Shown here one piece after another: positions 8,305-16,173 of a stretch of 64,000 nt of DNA. Position numbers and translations under genes: made by a program. Every line of letters starts with the position of its first letter. Position 1 is the stretch's first letter. Under the pieces are notes generated by a model. That model saw only the letters and a list, made by a program, of their open reading frames with translations, searched no databases and had not been told where the DNA came from. The stretch is from Anaerorhabdus sp036641015 (lineage in GTDB: Bacteria > Bacillota_I > Bacilli_A > Erysipelotrichales > Erysipelotrichaceae), in the NCBI RefSeq assembly GCF_036641015.1, contig NZ_JAVWFO010000003.1, positions 3,382 to 67,381 of the forward strand, read 5' to 3'.

Positions 8305-8837
8305 TGAAAAAAGGAATAGTTATTTATGGTTCACAATATGGAGCAACAGAAAAATATGCAAAAGAAATTGCAGGTCAATTAGGGTTTGATTGTGTAAGTC
8401 ATACAGAAATAAAATCAATTGACTCATATCAAATAGTGATACTTGGTGGTGGACACTATGCAGGAAGTATTACAGGGTTTAAGAAAACATTAGAAAAAAT
8501 CAACATAGATAACACTGATTTAATTGTATTCACGGTTGGTTTATCTAGTAAAACAGCGGAAAATATAGATGCGATAAATACTGCAGTAAGAAATGTAATT
8601 TCAAAAGAAAAAGTAGATGATTCAAGAATATTCTATTATCGCGGGAATATGGATTTTAAAAAACTAAGTATGGTTCATCGCTTAATGATGAAGTTTATGA
8701 TAGGCCAATGTAAAAAAGTTCCTGAAGCTAATAAAACAGACGATCAAAAAGGAATTGCAAATTTAGAGAAGCAAAGCGTGGACTTTATTAATGTTAATGA
8801 AGTGAATGAATTAGTAGAATTAGTAAAAACATTATAA
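8304..8837 (+). CDS. Flavodoxin-domain protein
   Basis: A 177-residue protein with the flavodoxin phosphate-binding loop at the N-terminus (GIVIYGSQYGATEKYA) and a central GGGHYAGSITGFKK segment, as in the flavodoxin domains of HemG-type protoporphyrinogen oxidases. It binds FMN and probably carries electrons. The ATG overlaps the stop of the FMN-binding protein gene. Together with the MarR regulator it forms a compact flavin electron-transfer operon. Whether it acts on protoporphyrinogen is not known; no other haem genes are nearby. Confidence 0.82.
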   Translation: MKKGIVIYGSQYGATEKYAKEIAGQLGFDCVSHTEIKSIDSYQIVILGGGHYAGSITGFKKTLEKINIDNTDLIVFTVGLSSKTAENIDAINTAVRNVISKEKVDDSRIFYYRGNMDFKKLSMVHRLMMKFMIGQCKKVPEANKTDDQKGIANLEKQSVDFINVNEVNELVELVKTL

Positions 8838-8863
8838 AACCCTCATATAGAGGGTTTTATAAT
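8831..8863. terminator. Bidirectional terminator between convergent genes
   Basis: A 14-bp perfect stem, ATTATAAAACCCTC / GAGGGTTTTATAAT, around the loop ATATA. It begins at the stop codon of the flavodoxin gene and lies just beyond the end of the minus-strand gene at 8877, so it can serve both. Confidence 0.8.
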
Positions 8864-8876
8864 ATCTAGTCAATAT

Positions 8877-10289
8877 TTAAAATTTAGATGCAGGTTTGCT
8901 TGTTAATTCACCTAGATAACTATTCCATAAATCAACATTGAAATTCATTTCCTTAAGGTTTCCAGTAGAAATAGATTTCATTAGAGTCTCATGTATTCTA
9001 TTCGTTTTAACTAGATGAAATTTTTCTTTTTTATATTCAGAATCTGTAGTGTAAATAATACTTAATCCATTAGCGTGAATAATTGATACTTTAGGTAAAT
9101 CGCAATTCAATACATTTAGTTTGTTTTTCTTTGTTTCGCTTATTGCTGGGTCATAACGTTTAAAGAAATTCAATCGATCTTTTTGATTAATAATAACTGT
9201 ACCAAGCAATGGCACAATTAATTTTCCATTATTATAGAAACTTGTAAGTGAATCAATATTAAGATAAAATGCAGAGTCACCATACATGGTAGTATTTAAC
9301 ATATTTAAAATACTGTCAGTTAGTTTTCTGTCTTCAAATGACTTGTGTAATTCTTCTTTTGTTAAGAAAAATCCAAAAGGTACAAAGTTGTAGGATGCAA
9401 CAATACCTCTATTAATAAATTTATCTATTAATTTTGGATGATTAAGTAATGTAGCTTGTGCCTCTTTTCGTGAGAAACTTAACTTACGAGCGTTTTTACT
9501 CATCATTGAATTGTAGAAAGAAGATAAATAAGTTTTATGTCTTATATAAGTCATTATTGGGGTACCATCTAATTGAACTGAAAATGTAATTAGAAAATGT
9601 CCCTTAAGTAATAGAAAAGAATTAGTGATAGTGTCATCGATTGTCCACAAATTAAAATCGCCAACACGTTGCATAAGTTCAATAGCACGTAAAAAATTCA
9701 AACAGAAATCATCATTCGCAGAGTCTAGATAGTCATAGTTAATTAAGTGATTAAAAGACATCTTAGGATAATGGAAAGCACTTAATATTTCAACTTTAGG
9801 GAAAATTTCAAAGTAAAATTTATTATAAAATGGAGTAGTGCTATAAAATTCTAGATTTTCATTTTTATAGGTAGTCAAGTAATCTGAACCTAAAATGCAG
9901 TACATATTTTGTGTGGCTTTAGCGCCAAGATAACAATGTTCTGTAGTAGGATAATCATTGTTGCGATTATTTACATATGCAAAGTCTTGGTCAAGTGCAT
10001 ATTCAACAGCACAAGTAAGAAACTCTTCTAAATCATTTTTAGTAGAAAAGTTATAAATTATAGGAAAAATATTTTGAAATTTAAAGTAACAATTGTATTC
10101 AAAAGTCGCATCAGCTATAAGTTTAGCAACGCGATAACTAAATTCACTTTTTTCTTTTTCAAAGGGCAGCCGATTTCCTGATAAGATTTTACTTAAGCCA
10201 CTAGGTGACATATCCATTTTCAAAGCAAAATCAGACTTTGAAATCTGAGTTATATTAATTAACTCATCTAATAAATGTCCAGTTTTCAT
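8877..10289 (-). CDS. Orphan HTH (XRE-like) protein of 470 residues, function unknown
   Basis: The first 60 or so residues resemble a Cro/CI-type helix-turn-helix (SKSDFALKMDMSPSGLSKILSGNRLPFEKE). The remaining 400 match no family I recognise and show neither clear TPRs nor membrane segments. The ATG follows AAAGGAGAAAC, so the start is secure. It stands alone between two other operons, with its own promoter region to the right containing TTTTCACTGAAAA repeats. It is most simply a transcriptional regulator with a large sensor or oligomerisation domain. The body is rich in Asn, Lys and aromatic residues, in line with the low GC content. Confidence 0.6.
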   Translation of the reverse strand: MKTGHLLDELINITQISKSDFALKMDMSPSGLSKILSGNRLPFEKEKSEFSYRVAKLIADATFEYNCYFKFQNIFPIIYNFSTKNDLEEFLTCAVEYALDQDFAYVNNRNNDYPTTEHCYLGAKATQNMYCILGSDYLTTYKNENLEFYSTTPFYNKFYFEIFPKVEILSAFHYPKMSFNHLINYDYLDSANDDFCLNFLRAIELMQRVGDFNLWTIDDTITNSFLLLKGHFLITFSVQLDGTPIMTYIRHKTYLSSFYNSMMSKNARKLSFSRKEAQATLLNHPKLIDKFINRGIVASYNFVPFGFFLTKEELHKSFEDRKLTDSILNMLNTTMYGDSAFYLNIDSLTSFYNNGKLIVPLLGTVIINQKDRLNFFKRYDPAISETKKNKLNVLNCDLPKVSIIHANGLSIIYTTDSEYKKEKFHLVKTNRIHETLMKSISTGNLKEMNFNVDLWNSYLGELTSKPASKF

Positions 10290-10329
10290 GTTTCTCCTTT
10301 AATTATATATAACTTATCTTTATGCCATA

Positions 10330-10383
10330 ATTATATAACATTTTCACTGAAAATAAATTATTATATGAAACTCATGAAAATGT
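10330..10383. promoter_or_regulatory. Dyad-rich control region upstream of the orphan HTH gene
   Basis: On the minus strand a TATAAT (10330-10335) lies in the right place for the HTH gene, with a poor -35. Just upstream is the palindrome TTTTCA-C-TGAAAA (10341-10353). ACATTTTCA (10338-10346) is also repeated inverted as TGAAAATGT (10375-10383). These are plausible half-sites for a dimeric regulator, perhaps the gene's own product. Confidence 0.4.
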
Positions 10384-10494
10384 TTTAAAATAGTAAATCG
10401 TTTAAAAGTATAGTAAAATTAAATAGATTTATTATAAATGTTAGTCGATAAATCATATGGGGAAGATAAATTATGTATTTAAATGAAAAAGGTA

Positions 10495-10536
10495 TTGCAA
10501 AAGATAAAATGAATGCTATAATGATAACAGTTATCA
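10495..10536 (+). promoter_or_regulatory. Promoter and 7-1-7 Fur/PerR-like operator
   Basis: TTGCAA at 10495-10500, then 16 bp with an extended TGC before TATAAT at 10517-10522. Overlapping the -10 end and the start of transcription is the perfect dyad TGATAAC-A-GTTATCA (10522-10536). The 7-1-7 form and the A/T-rich half-sites match the layout of PerR and Fur boxes. The regulator encoded directly downstream is the likely binder. Confidence 0.7.
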
Positions 10537-10552
10537 ATAAGGAGGTGAAATT

Positions 10553-10945
10553 ATGGTCTATAGACAAACTAAGCAAAGAGAAGAAGTTTTACAAATAGTT
10601 CAAGGTGTTAATAAACACATGACAGCAGAAGAAGTTTTTCAAGAAATTTCAAAAAATAACCCGAATATGGGTATCGCAACAGTTTATCGCAACTTGAATC
10701 GTTTAGTAGAAATGAACATTATCGCTAGGATAGTAGATAAAGAAATTTGTTACTATGATGGCAATAGCGTTCCTCACTATCATTTGCATTGTGCTCAATG
10801 TGGTAAATTTCAAGATGCACCAGTTCAGTATAATAAGCAATTGGATACTGATTTAGAAAAACAGCTTGGTATTGAAATACTTGGCCATAATGTAACCTTT
10901 GAATGCATATGTGAAGAATGCACAAAGAAAACTAAAAAAAATTAG
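10553..10945 (+). CDS. Fur-family metalloregulator, PerR-like
   Basis: A 130-residue Fur/PerR-type protein. The winged helix contains MTAEEVFQEISKNNPNMGIATVYRNLNRLVE, the standard Fur-family DNA-binding segment. HCAQCGK and CICEEC form the two CxxC pairs of the structural zinc site, and HYHLH is the regulatory metal region. The ATG follows AAGGAGGTGAAATT. It precedes rubrerythrin by 13 bp, and its TAG stop lies in that gene's ribosome site, so the pair is one unit. Pairing with a peroxide-reducing enzyme favours a PerR-like oxidative-stress sensor over an iron-uptake regulator; the final call needs the metal ligands to be tested. Confidence 0.88.
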   Translation: MVYRQTKQREEVLQIVQGVNKHMTAEEVFQEISKNNPNMGIATVYRNLNRLVEMNIIARIVDKEICYYDGNSVPHYHLHCAQCGKFQDAPVQYNKQLDTDLEKQLGIEILGHNVTFECICEECTKKTKKN

Positions 10946-10958
10946 GAGGAAAACACAC

Positions 10959-11498
10959 ATGGAATTAAAAGGATCTAAAACAGAACAAAACTTACAAACT
11001 GCATTTGCTGGAGAAAGCCAAGCTAGAAACAAATATACATTCTTTGCTGCTACAGCACGCAAAGAAGGAATGGAACAAATTGCTTCAATTTTTGAAGAAA
11101 CAGCACGTAACGAACAAGAACATGCTCGTTTATGGTTCCAAGCATTACATGGTGATAAAATGCCAGATGGTGCAGAAAGTTTAAAACTTGCTGCTGAAGG
11201 TGAACATTATGAATGGACTGATATGTATGCAGAATTTGCTGCTACAGCTCGTGAAGAAGGTTTCACTAGAATTGCTGCTCAAATGGACATGGTAGCTAAA
11301 ATTGAAAAAGAACATGAAGAAAGATATTTAGCTCTTCTTAAGAACGTTGAAGATAATACAGTGTTCAGCAAAACAGAAGATGTTGCTTGGCAATGTGAAA
11401 TCTGCGGATACACAATGGTAGGAAAAAATGCTCCAGGAGCTTGTCCTCTTTGCGGATATCCAAAGTCATTCTTTGAAGTTAAAAAAACTAATTATTAA
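10959..11498 (+). CDS. rbr: Rubrerythrin
   Basis: A 179-residue protein with an N-terminal ferritin-like di-iron domain (ESQARNKYTFFA, EETARNEQEHARLW, EKEHEERY carry the Glu/His ligands) and a C-terminal rubredoxin domain (CEICGYTM and CPLCGYP bind one iron). Rubrerythrin reduces hydrogen peroxide in anaerobes using electrons from rubredoxin or NADH systems. The ATG at 10959 follows AGGAGG at 10944-10949; longer in-frame extensions overlap the fur-like gene and are unlikely. It is probably derepressed under peroxide by the regulator upstream. Confidence 0.95.
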   Translation: MELKGSKTEQNLQTAFAGESQARNKYTFFAATARKEGMEQIASIFEETARNEQEHARLWFQALHGDKMPDGAESLKLAAEGEHYEWTDMYAEFAATAREEGFTRIAAQMDMVAKIEKEHEERYLALLKNVEDNTVFSKTEDVAWQCEICGYTMVGKNAPGACPLCGYPKSFFEVKKTNY

Positions 11499-11507
11499 GA
11501 TTTAAAT

Positions 11508-11560
11508 CAAACCTCGTAAAGATATCTATGTAAAGAGAATTTCTTACGAGGTTTTATTAT
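11508..11560 (+). terminator. Terminator after rubrerythrin
   Basis: AACCTCGTAA pairs with TTACGAGGTT, followed by TTATTATG. The loop is about 20 nt. Confidence 0.7.
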
Positions 11561-11633
11561 GCTTATTGAGATAGTCAATAAAAGTATAAAGTGATATAAT
11601 TCAATATATCAAACTATTTATGAGGTGATGATA

Positions 11634-13211
11634 TTGAACGAGATAGTTGTTGAATTGAAAACTAAAGTAATGACCAACAATTTTTTATCACGCGAAGAAC
11701 ATCTAGAAACTTGTAATACTTTACTTAAATATGTTTTAGAAGAAAATAATAATGATGACATTGCATTTGCATATCTTGCACTAGCAAGCTATTACGCTAA
11801 CATTGCACATGATACAAATGAATTAAATTATTATATGAAAAAAGCTAAAACGGTTTTATCTATGGAACCCAGTGAAAACTTAATAATGTACTATACACTA
11901 AAAGCATTAAATGATGGTACAACATTTGATTTGTTAGGTAGGCTTGATTCATATCTTGAAATAATAAGAATTGCAGGTATTCTAGGAATTGAGAGTAGAG
12001 CGTATTTTGCATATGGAAATATTGCAGAGTTGTTTAGGCTATGTCAAGATTATGAAACAGCACTTGATTATAGTATTGGAACTTATGAAAAATATAAGTC
12101 TTACACAGAGGATTACACAAATAACAAAGTAATAACATTAACGAACATCGTTGAGCTATTAAATTATATTGGCAAGATAGATGATGTTCCTTTTTACATC
12201 GAAGAAATTGAAAAGTTAAATTGGAATTCAAAAGTATATCCAATTTTATTAAATATTTGTTACTTAAGATTATATTCAATGTCAAATGATAGTGATAAAT
12301 CAATTAAATTGAATAATAATTTACTTAATATTCTTTCCGATTTTTCTTCAAGTAAGAGTTTTAAATATGATTGTTTAGCAATCATGGTTGATGCAATGAT
12401 GCACGTATGTGCGTATGATGAAGTAAACAAATTAATTGTTTACATGGAAGAACTATTTAAGTGCGATGATAAAAGTGAATGGATGCAAATTCAAAAACTA
12501 AAAATAGAATATTATGAAAAAACACATAATGATGAAGCATTAAAATATCAATATTTAAAATTCTTAAAAGCATACGAAATAGTTGAAAGCGAAAATAATT
12601 TAACTAAGATTGCAGGCATACGAGCACATATAGAAATTCAAAATATTATTAAGAGTGAAGAGAAGTTAATTGATGATAATGCATCGCTGAAGAATGATTC
12701 AATGATGGATGTAATGACACAAATATATAATAGAAGATATTTAAATACATTTATTGCAAGTTTGTCTAATGGTAAAATTAAAACTGTTGGATTCGCAATT
12801 TTTGATGTAGATTATTTTAAAGAGTATAACGATACATATGGTCATTTATCAGGTGACAAGGTATTGATTGAAATCGCTAATATTTTAAGGAATACTGACA
12901 ATAATAATATTAAGCCATGTCGTTTTGGTGGGGATGAGTTTATTTGTATATTTATTGATATGAGAGATGAAGAAGTTGAAGCATATATTAAAAAAGTATT
13001 GAAGGAACTAAATGAAAAAGCATTACCACACGAATCTAGTAAGTGTTCAAATCATGTAACATTATCTATTGGTTATGGAGTTAGCTCTGTTAATAAAAAT
13101 CTAAATATAAAAGATCTATTAATGGAGATAGATAATGTTTTATATAACTCAAAGCGTAAAGGTAGAAATACATATACTAAATATGTAAGTGAGGAGTGCA
13201 ATCATGAGTAA
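11634..13211 (+). CDS. TPR-GGDEF diguanylate cyclase
   Basis: About 525 residues. The first 340 or so are helical repeats with TPR character and no membrane segment or signal peptide, so it is cytoplasmic. The C-terminal 170 are a GGDEF domain with RFGGDEF at residues 432-436 and a conserved FDVDYFKEYNDTYGHLSGD segment, so it should make c-di-GMP from GTP. No RxxD inhibitory site precedes the motif. Start choice: GTG 11625 and ATG 11628 lie in or against GAGGTG at 11622-11627, so the TTG at 11634, 6 bases after it, is preferred. It overlaps the paralogous gene downstream by 8 bp. Confidence 0.87.
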   Translation: MNEIVVELKTKVMTNNFLSREEHLETCNTLLKYVLEENNNDDIAFAYLALASYYANIAHDTNELNYYMKKAKTVLSMEPSENLIMYYTLKALNDGTTFDLLGRLDSYLEIIRIAGILGIESRAYFAYGNIAELFRLCQDYETALDYSIGTYEKYKSYTEDYTNNKVITLTNIVELLNYIGKIDDVPFYIEEIEKLNWNSKVYPILLNICYLRLYSMSNDSDKSIKLNNNLLNILSDFSSSKSFKYDCLAIMVDAMMHVCAYDEVNKLIVYMEELFKCDDKSEWMQIQKLKIEYYEKTHNDEALKYQYLKFLKAYEIVESENNLTKIAGIRAHIEIQNIIKSEEKLIDDNASLKNDSMMDVMTQIYNRRYLNTFIASLSNGKIKTVGFAIFDVDYFKEYNDTYGHLSGDKVLIEIANILRNTDNNNIKPCRFGGDEFICIFIDMRDEEVEAYIKKVLKELNEKALPHESSKCSNHVTLSIGYGVSSVNKNLNIKDLLMEIDNVLYNSKRKGRNTYTKYVSEECNHE

Positions 13212-14772
13212 AGTAAATATTCATACAAAACTTCTCGAATATTATTTGCGTATAGATGATAATAAATCAAAAGATTATGAACAAATGAAAATTGATGCAG
13301 AGGAATTGTTGAAAAAAGCTTATCAATTGGATGTTCAACATGGACTAGCATACGCCTTTATTCATTTGGCGATTTATTACATAGCTTATCGTAAATTTGA
13401 TTCTGCTGAGTTTAATTTAAAAAAAGCACATGCAATTTGTGAGAAGAATAATTTTAATGATTTATTAATTCTTTGTTATCGAAACGAAGGCGTATTATGT
13501 CAACTTAAAGGTGATAACTTTGGAGCGACTAATGCTTATGATGCAACTTTAGCAATTGCCGAAGAAGAAAATGATTCTGCTACTATTGGAGTTCTATACA
13601 ATAATATGGCTTACATATTAATGCAATTAAAAGATTTAGAATTTGCCAAAGATTACTTTATAAAAGCATTGGACAAAGTAAGTAAAGTTGATAATCAAGA
13701 AATGAACATACTTCAAATATATTTAAACTTAGTAAGAGTAAGTTGTGATATGGATGATGTTGATGGTGCTCGTGAGTATTATGAAAAGGCAAAAAAAATA
13801 GAAACTGAAAATAGCTACATAAAATTTATGATGATTACATCGCTTATTAGAATTTATGTTTTAGAAAATAATATTGATGAAATTGAAAAGTTATTAGCTT
13901 TCTGTAAATATAAGGCAGAAATATTTGAAGGTAATAAAAATATATTTATTTCGGAATTAATTTTTTTAGCGGAAAGTTTACTGTTAACAGATTTAAGAGA
14001 AGAGTGTCGTTCTATACTTACTGATTTGTTTGATGTTATAGATAACGATGATTTGCATTTAAAACTAAGTTATCAAAAATTATTGGTTGATTTTGAAGAA
14101 AAATACGATGAAGTGCGAATGGAGACTAGTGCAAATTATTATTATTCACTTATGACTCGTGAGAAACAAGATAATAATAGTATTGCCGAGACATTAAGAA
14201 ATAGGATTAAACTATTTGAAGTTAGTCAAAAACATTCATTACTTGTAAGGGAAAATGAAAATCTTGAAAAAGAAGCACATTTGGATGAGCTAACAGGGTT
14301 ATATAATCGCCGGTATTGTGAAAAGCTATTGTTGAAAATCGAAAGTGATAAGAGATTTAAGACTTTTGGCTGTATCATGATCGATGTTGATCATTTTAAA
14401 GAATATAATGATACATATGGACATTTAATTGGAGATAAAATCTTAAAACTTATTTCTAGTATATTAGAAAGCCATGCATTCGATGGTATAAGTGTTGGTC
14501 GGTATGGAGGGGATGAGTATTATTGCTTATGCTCTGGGAAATCAGATGAAGAAATAAATGGATACTTAAGTGCAGTACTTAATGATGTAAGAGAAAGAAA
14601 TATCGCTCATATAAAAAATGATAGCGAAATAGTGACAATTACAGCAGGTTTCTGTAATGATGATAAATCGGTCATCGATATTAATGAGATCATGAAAAAT
14701 GCAGATAAAGCATTGTATTTCGCAAAGGAAAATGGGCGTAATCAGTTTGTTAACTACAAAGATATAAAGTAA
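13204..14772 (+). CDS. TPR-GGDEF diguanylate cyclase (paralogue of the preceding gene)
   Basis: 522 residues with the same design as its neighbour: cytoplasmic TPR-like repeats (for example AYAFIHLAIYYIAYRKFDSA and IGVLYNNMAYILMQLKDLEF), a short coiled stretch near 340-360, then a GGDEF domain beginning DELTGLYNRRY. The motif is GGDEY at 435-439; tyrosine at the last place is tolerated in some active cyclases. No RxxD site is seen. The ATG at 13204 follows GAGGAG at 13191-13196 and overlaps the previous stop. The pair looks like a tandem duplication that has diverged, perhaps to sense different partners through the TPRs. Confidence 0.87.
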   Translation: MSKVNIHTKLLEYYLRIDDNKSKDYEQMKIDAEELLKKAYQLDVQHGLAYAFIHLAIYYIAYRKFDSAEFNLKKAHAICEKNNFNDLLILCYRNEGVLCQLKGDNFGATNAYDATLAIAEEENDSATIGVLYNNMAYILMQLKDLEFAKDYFIKALDKVSKVDNQEMNILQIYLNLVRVSCDMDDVDGAREYYEKAKKIETENSYIKFMMITSLIRIYVLENNIDEIEKLLAFCKYKAEIFEGNKNIFISELIFLAESLLLTDLREECRSILTDLFDVIDNDDLHLKLSYQKLLVDFEEKYDEVRMETSANYYYSLMTREKQDNNSIAETLRNRIKLFEVSQKHSLLVRENENLEKEAHLDELTGLYNRRYCEKLLLKIESDKRFKTFGCIMIDVDHFKEYNDTYGHLIGDKILKLISSILESHAFDGISVGRYGGDEYYCLCSGKSDEEINGYLSAVLNDVRERNIAHIKNDSEIVTITAGFCNDDKSVIDINEIMKNADKALYFAKENGRNQFVNYKDIK

Positions 14773-14773
14773 G

Positions 14774-14815
14774 AAAAGCAATCCTTTAGGTATTCACTTA
14801 AGGGATTGCTTTATT
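14774..14815 (+). terminator. Terminator after the GGDEF pair
   Basis: AAAGCAATCCTTT pairs with AAGGGATTGCTTT (one wobble), then TATTG. Loop of about 10 nt. Confidence 0.7.
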
Positions 14816-14830
14816 GTTAGATAACATTAC

Positions 14831-14857
14831 TTGAATTTTTTCTAGTTTGATTATAAT
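14831..14857 (+). promoter_or_regulatory. Possible promoter of the non-coding transcript
   Basis: TTGAAT and TATAAT with a 15-bp spacer, shorter than ideal. It is the only good -10 box between the preceding terminator and the structured region. Confidence 0.35.
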
Positions 14858-14859
14858 GT

Positions 14860-15231
14860 ATAAATGTAGAAGCAGTTAACAGTTTCTATAGATGACAAAC
14901 TGGGCGAGATTGTTTGCTCCATTGACACACTTATCTAATGATAATGTGTGAGTGGAGCAAAACTAAACCTTGTTCCGTGAAGTTAAGATTTCGATATACA
15001 GAATTGAGTATAAGTATTACCCAAATACCTAGTTATTAACCAACTCCCCGTAATATGTCTAGCTAATGAATATCTAGACTCTCCCTTTAGATATTCGAAT
15101 TAATTGTTTAATGATGTCCTAAATACGTTAAATCTTGACTTCATAAATTGGGACAATATCATTAAGATTTCTTTTGACAAATAAGGTTTATAATCTAGGT
15201 GCACCTCATAAAAGTATGAGGTGCATTTTTC
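14860..15231 (+). ncRNA. Candidate structured non-coding RNA, class unassigned
   Basis: No credible coding frame exists between 14773 and 15231, yet the region has a -10 box at the left, a plus-strand terminator at the right, and long pairings between. TTTGCTCCA (14913-14921) pairs with TGGAGCAAA (14953-14961) and continues through CACAC/GTGTG and TTATC/GATAA. GAAGTTAAGATTT (14979-14991) pairs with AAATCTTGACTTC (15130-15142) with one G-U, and TTGTTCC (14970-14976) with GGGACAA (15150-15156), also one G-U. The latter closes a domain of about 187 nt. A 6S-like RNA of about 190 nt with a closing stem is one hypothesis. It lacks recognisable tmRNA, SRP RNA, RNase P or common riboswitch signatures. 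Confidence 0.5.
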
Positions 15232-15234
15232 TAT
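15200..15234 (+). terminator. Plus-strand intrinsic terminator
   Basis: An 11-bp stem, TGCACCTCATA / TATGAGGTGCA, loop AAAG, then TTTTTCTATT on the plus strand. There is no T-run on the minus side, so it ends a plus-strand transcript, namely the candidate RNA, and not the converging YbjQ gene. Confidence 0.8.
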
Positions 15235-15551
15235 TCAACAGATACAGCAGTTCCAGACGCAGTAACCATTAACATAGCGTTATCTGCTCCTAATACTTCA
15301 TAATCAAAGTCAACACCTACAACGGCATTTGCTCCAAGCTTGGATGCGTTGGCTTGTAGTTCATCTAATGCTTGTTGGCGAGCTAAGATAAGTTCGTTTT
15401 CATACCCTTCTGAACGGCCACCGAAGAAGTTTCTAAATCCTGCTCCAATATCAGTAATGAAATTTACCCCTGTAATAACTTCGCCAAATACGATTCCGTG
15501 ATATGTTTTAATAATTTTTCCTTCTATTGAAGGAGTAGTTGTTGTAATCAT
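15231..15551 (-). CDS. YbjQ/UPF0145 family protein
   Basis: A 106-residue protein of the YbjQ (DUF74) family, with the typical TYHGIVFGEVITGVNFITDIGAGFRNFFGGRSEGYENEL start and a C-terminal NAVVGVDFDYEVLG. The fold forms pentamers of unknown role; heavy-metal binding has been suggested for some members. An AGGAGG precedes the ATG at a good distance. It is a single gene with its own promoter. Confidence 0.9.
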   Translation of the reverse strand: MITTTTPSIEGKIIKTYHGIVFGEVITGVNFITDIGAGFRNFFGGRSEGYENELILARQQALDELQANASKLGANAVVGVDFDYEVLGADNAMLMVTASGTAVSVE

Positions 15552-15571
15552 AATAGATACCTCCTACTACT

Positions 15572-15601
15572 ATTGTACTTGATTTATACAAAAAAATACA
15601 A
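15572..15601 (-). promoter_or_regulatory. Promoter of the YbjQ gene
   Basis: On the minus strand TTGTAT, 18 bp, TACAAT, about 20 bp before the ATG. Part of it overlaps the T-tract of the csp terminator. Confidence 0.45.
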
Positions 15602-15630
15602 AAAGAAAGAGTATATTATATACTCTTTCT
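15590..15630 (-). terminator. Terminator of the cold-shock gene
   Basis: A 12-bp stem, AGAAAGAGTATA / TATACTCTTTCT, with loop TTA. On the minus strand it is followed by TTTTTGTATTTTTTTG. Confidence 0.85.
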
Positions 15631-15651
15631 AATTAGCAATTAGCAGTTAAA

Positions 15652-15852
15652 TTAGATTTTTGCTACGTTTGTTGCTTGAGGACCACGGTCACTAGTTGTA
15701 ACGTCGAAGCTTACTGCTTGACCTTCATCTAATGATTTGAATCCTTCAGTTTGAATTGCAGAGAAATGTACGAAGATGTCTTGACCATCATCACCAGTGA
15801 TGAATCCGTAACCTTTCTCAGCGTTGAACCATTTTACTTTACCTGTACTCAT
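15652..15852 (-). CDS. csp: Cold-shock protein (CspA/CspB family)
   Basis: A 66-residue single cold-shock domain, the normal size. The RNA-binding motifs KGYGFIT (RNP1) and DIFVHFSAI (RNP2) are intact, and the protein starts MSTGKVKWFNAEKG. It acts as an RNA chaperone in the cytoplasm. The ATG at 15852 follows GGAGGTACAAA; a longer in-frame extension to 15879 would cross the ribosome site and is rejected. The messenger has a leader of about 95 nt from a consensus promoter, as is common for cold-inducible csp genes. Confidence 0.95.
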   Translation of the reverse strand: MSTGKVKWFNAEKGYGFITGDDGQDIFVHFSAIQTEGFKSLDEGQAVSFDVTTSDRGPQATNVAKI

Positions 15853-15953
15853 TTTGTACCTCCATAATTTGTATCGCAAATCTTAAAAAAAAACACATCT
15901 CAATCAACACTGACCTCGATGCGAAATCTCTGATATTGCTTGAATACTTGTTT

Positions 15954-15982
15954 ATCATAGCATGGTAAAAGACAAGTGTCAA
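15954..15982 (-). promoter_or_regulatory. csp promoter
   Basis: On the minus strand TTGACA, a 17-bp spacer ending TGC (extended -10), then TATGAT. It predicts a 5' leader of roughly 95 nt before the csp ATG. Confidence 0.8.
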
Positions 15983-16138
15983 ACGAATAAATGCATAAAT
16001 AAGGGATTTTAGATACATATTGGAACTATTTAGACATAAAAGTAAATAAATAAAAATAAAAAGCATAAATATAACCAAGGAGTATGGAAGAGTATTAGAC
16101 AGAATAGTAATAAATAGAAGGATACTTAGTAGAATGTC

Positions 16139-16167
16139 TTTACACAATAAGACTTCAAATATATAAT
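16139..16167 (+). promoter_or_regulatory. metG promoter
   Basis: TTTACA, 17 bp, TATAAT. It lies about 245 bp before the gene, leaving room for the T-box leader. Confidence 0.7.
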
Positions 16168-16173
16168 ATCGGT

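Noticed and set aside
10385..10576. Minus-strand frame of 63 codons
   Set aside because: It covers the fur-like promoter and operator and has no ribosome site; hydrophobic only because of base composition.
15174..15194. TTGACA and TATAAT as a promoter
   Set aside because: The spacing is only 9 bp, and a terminator follows at once.
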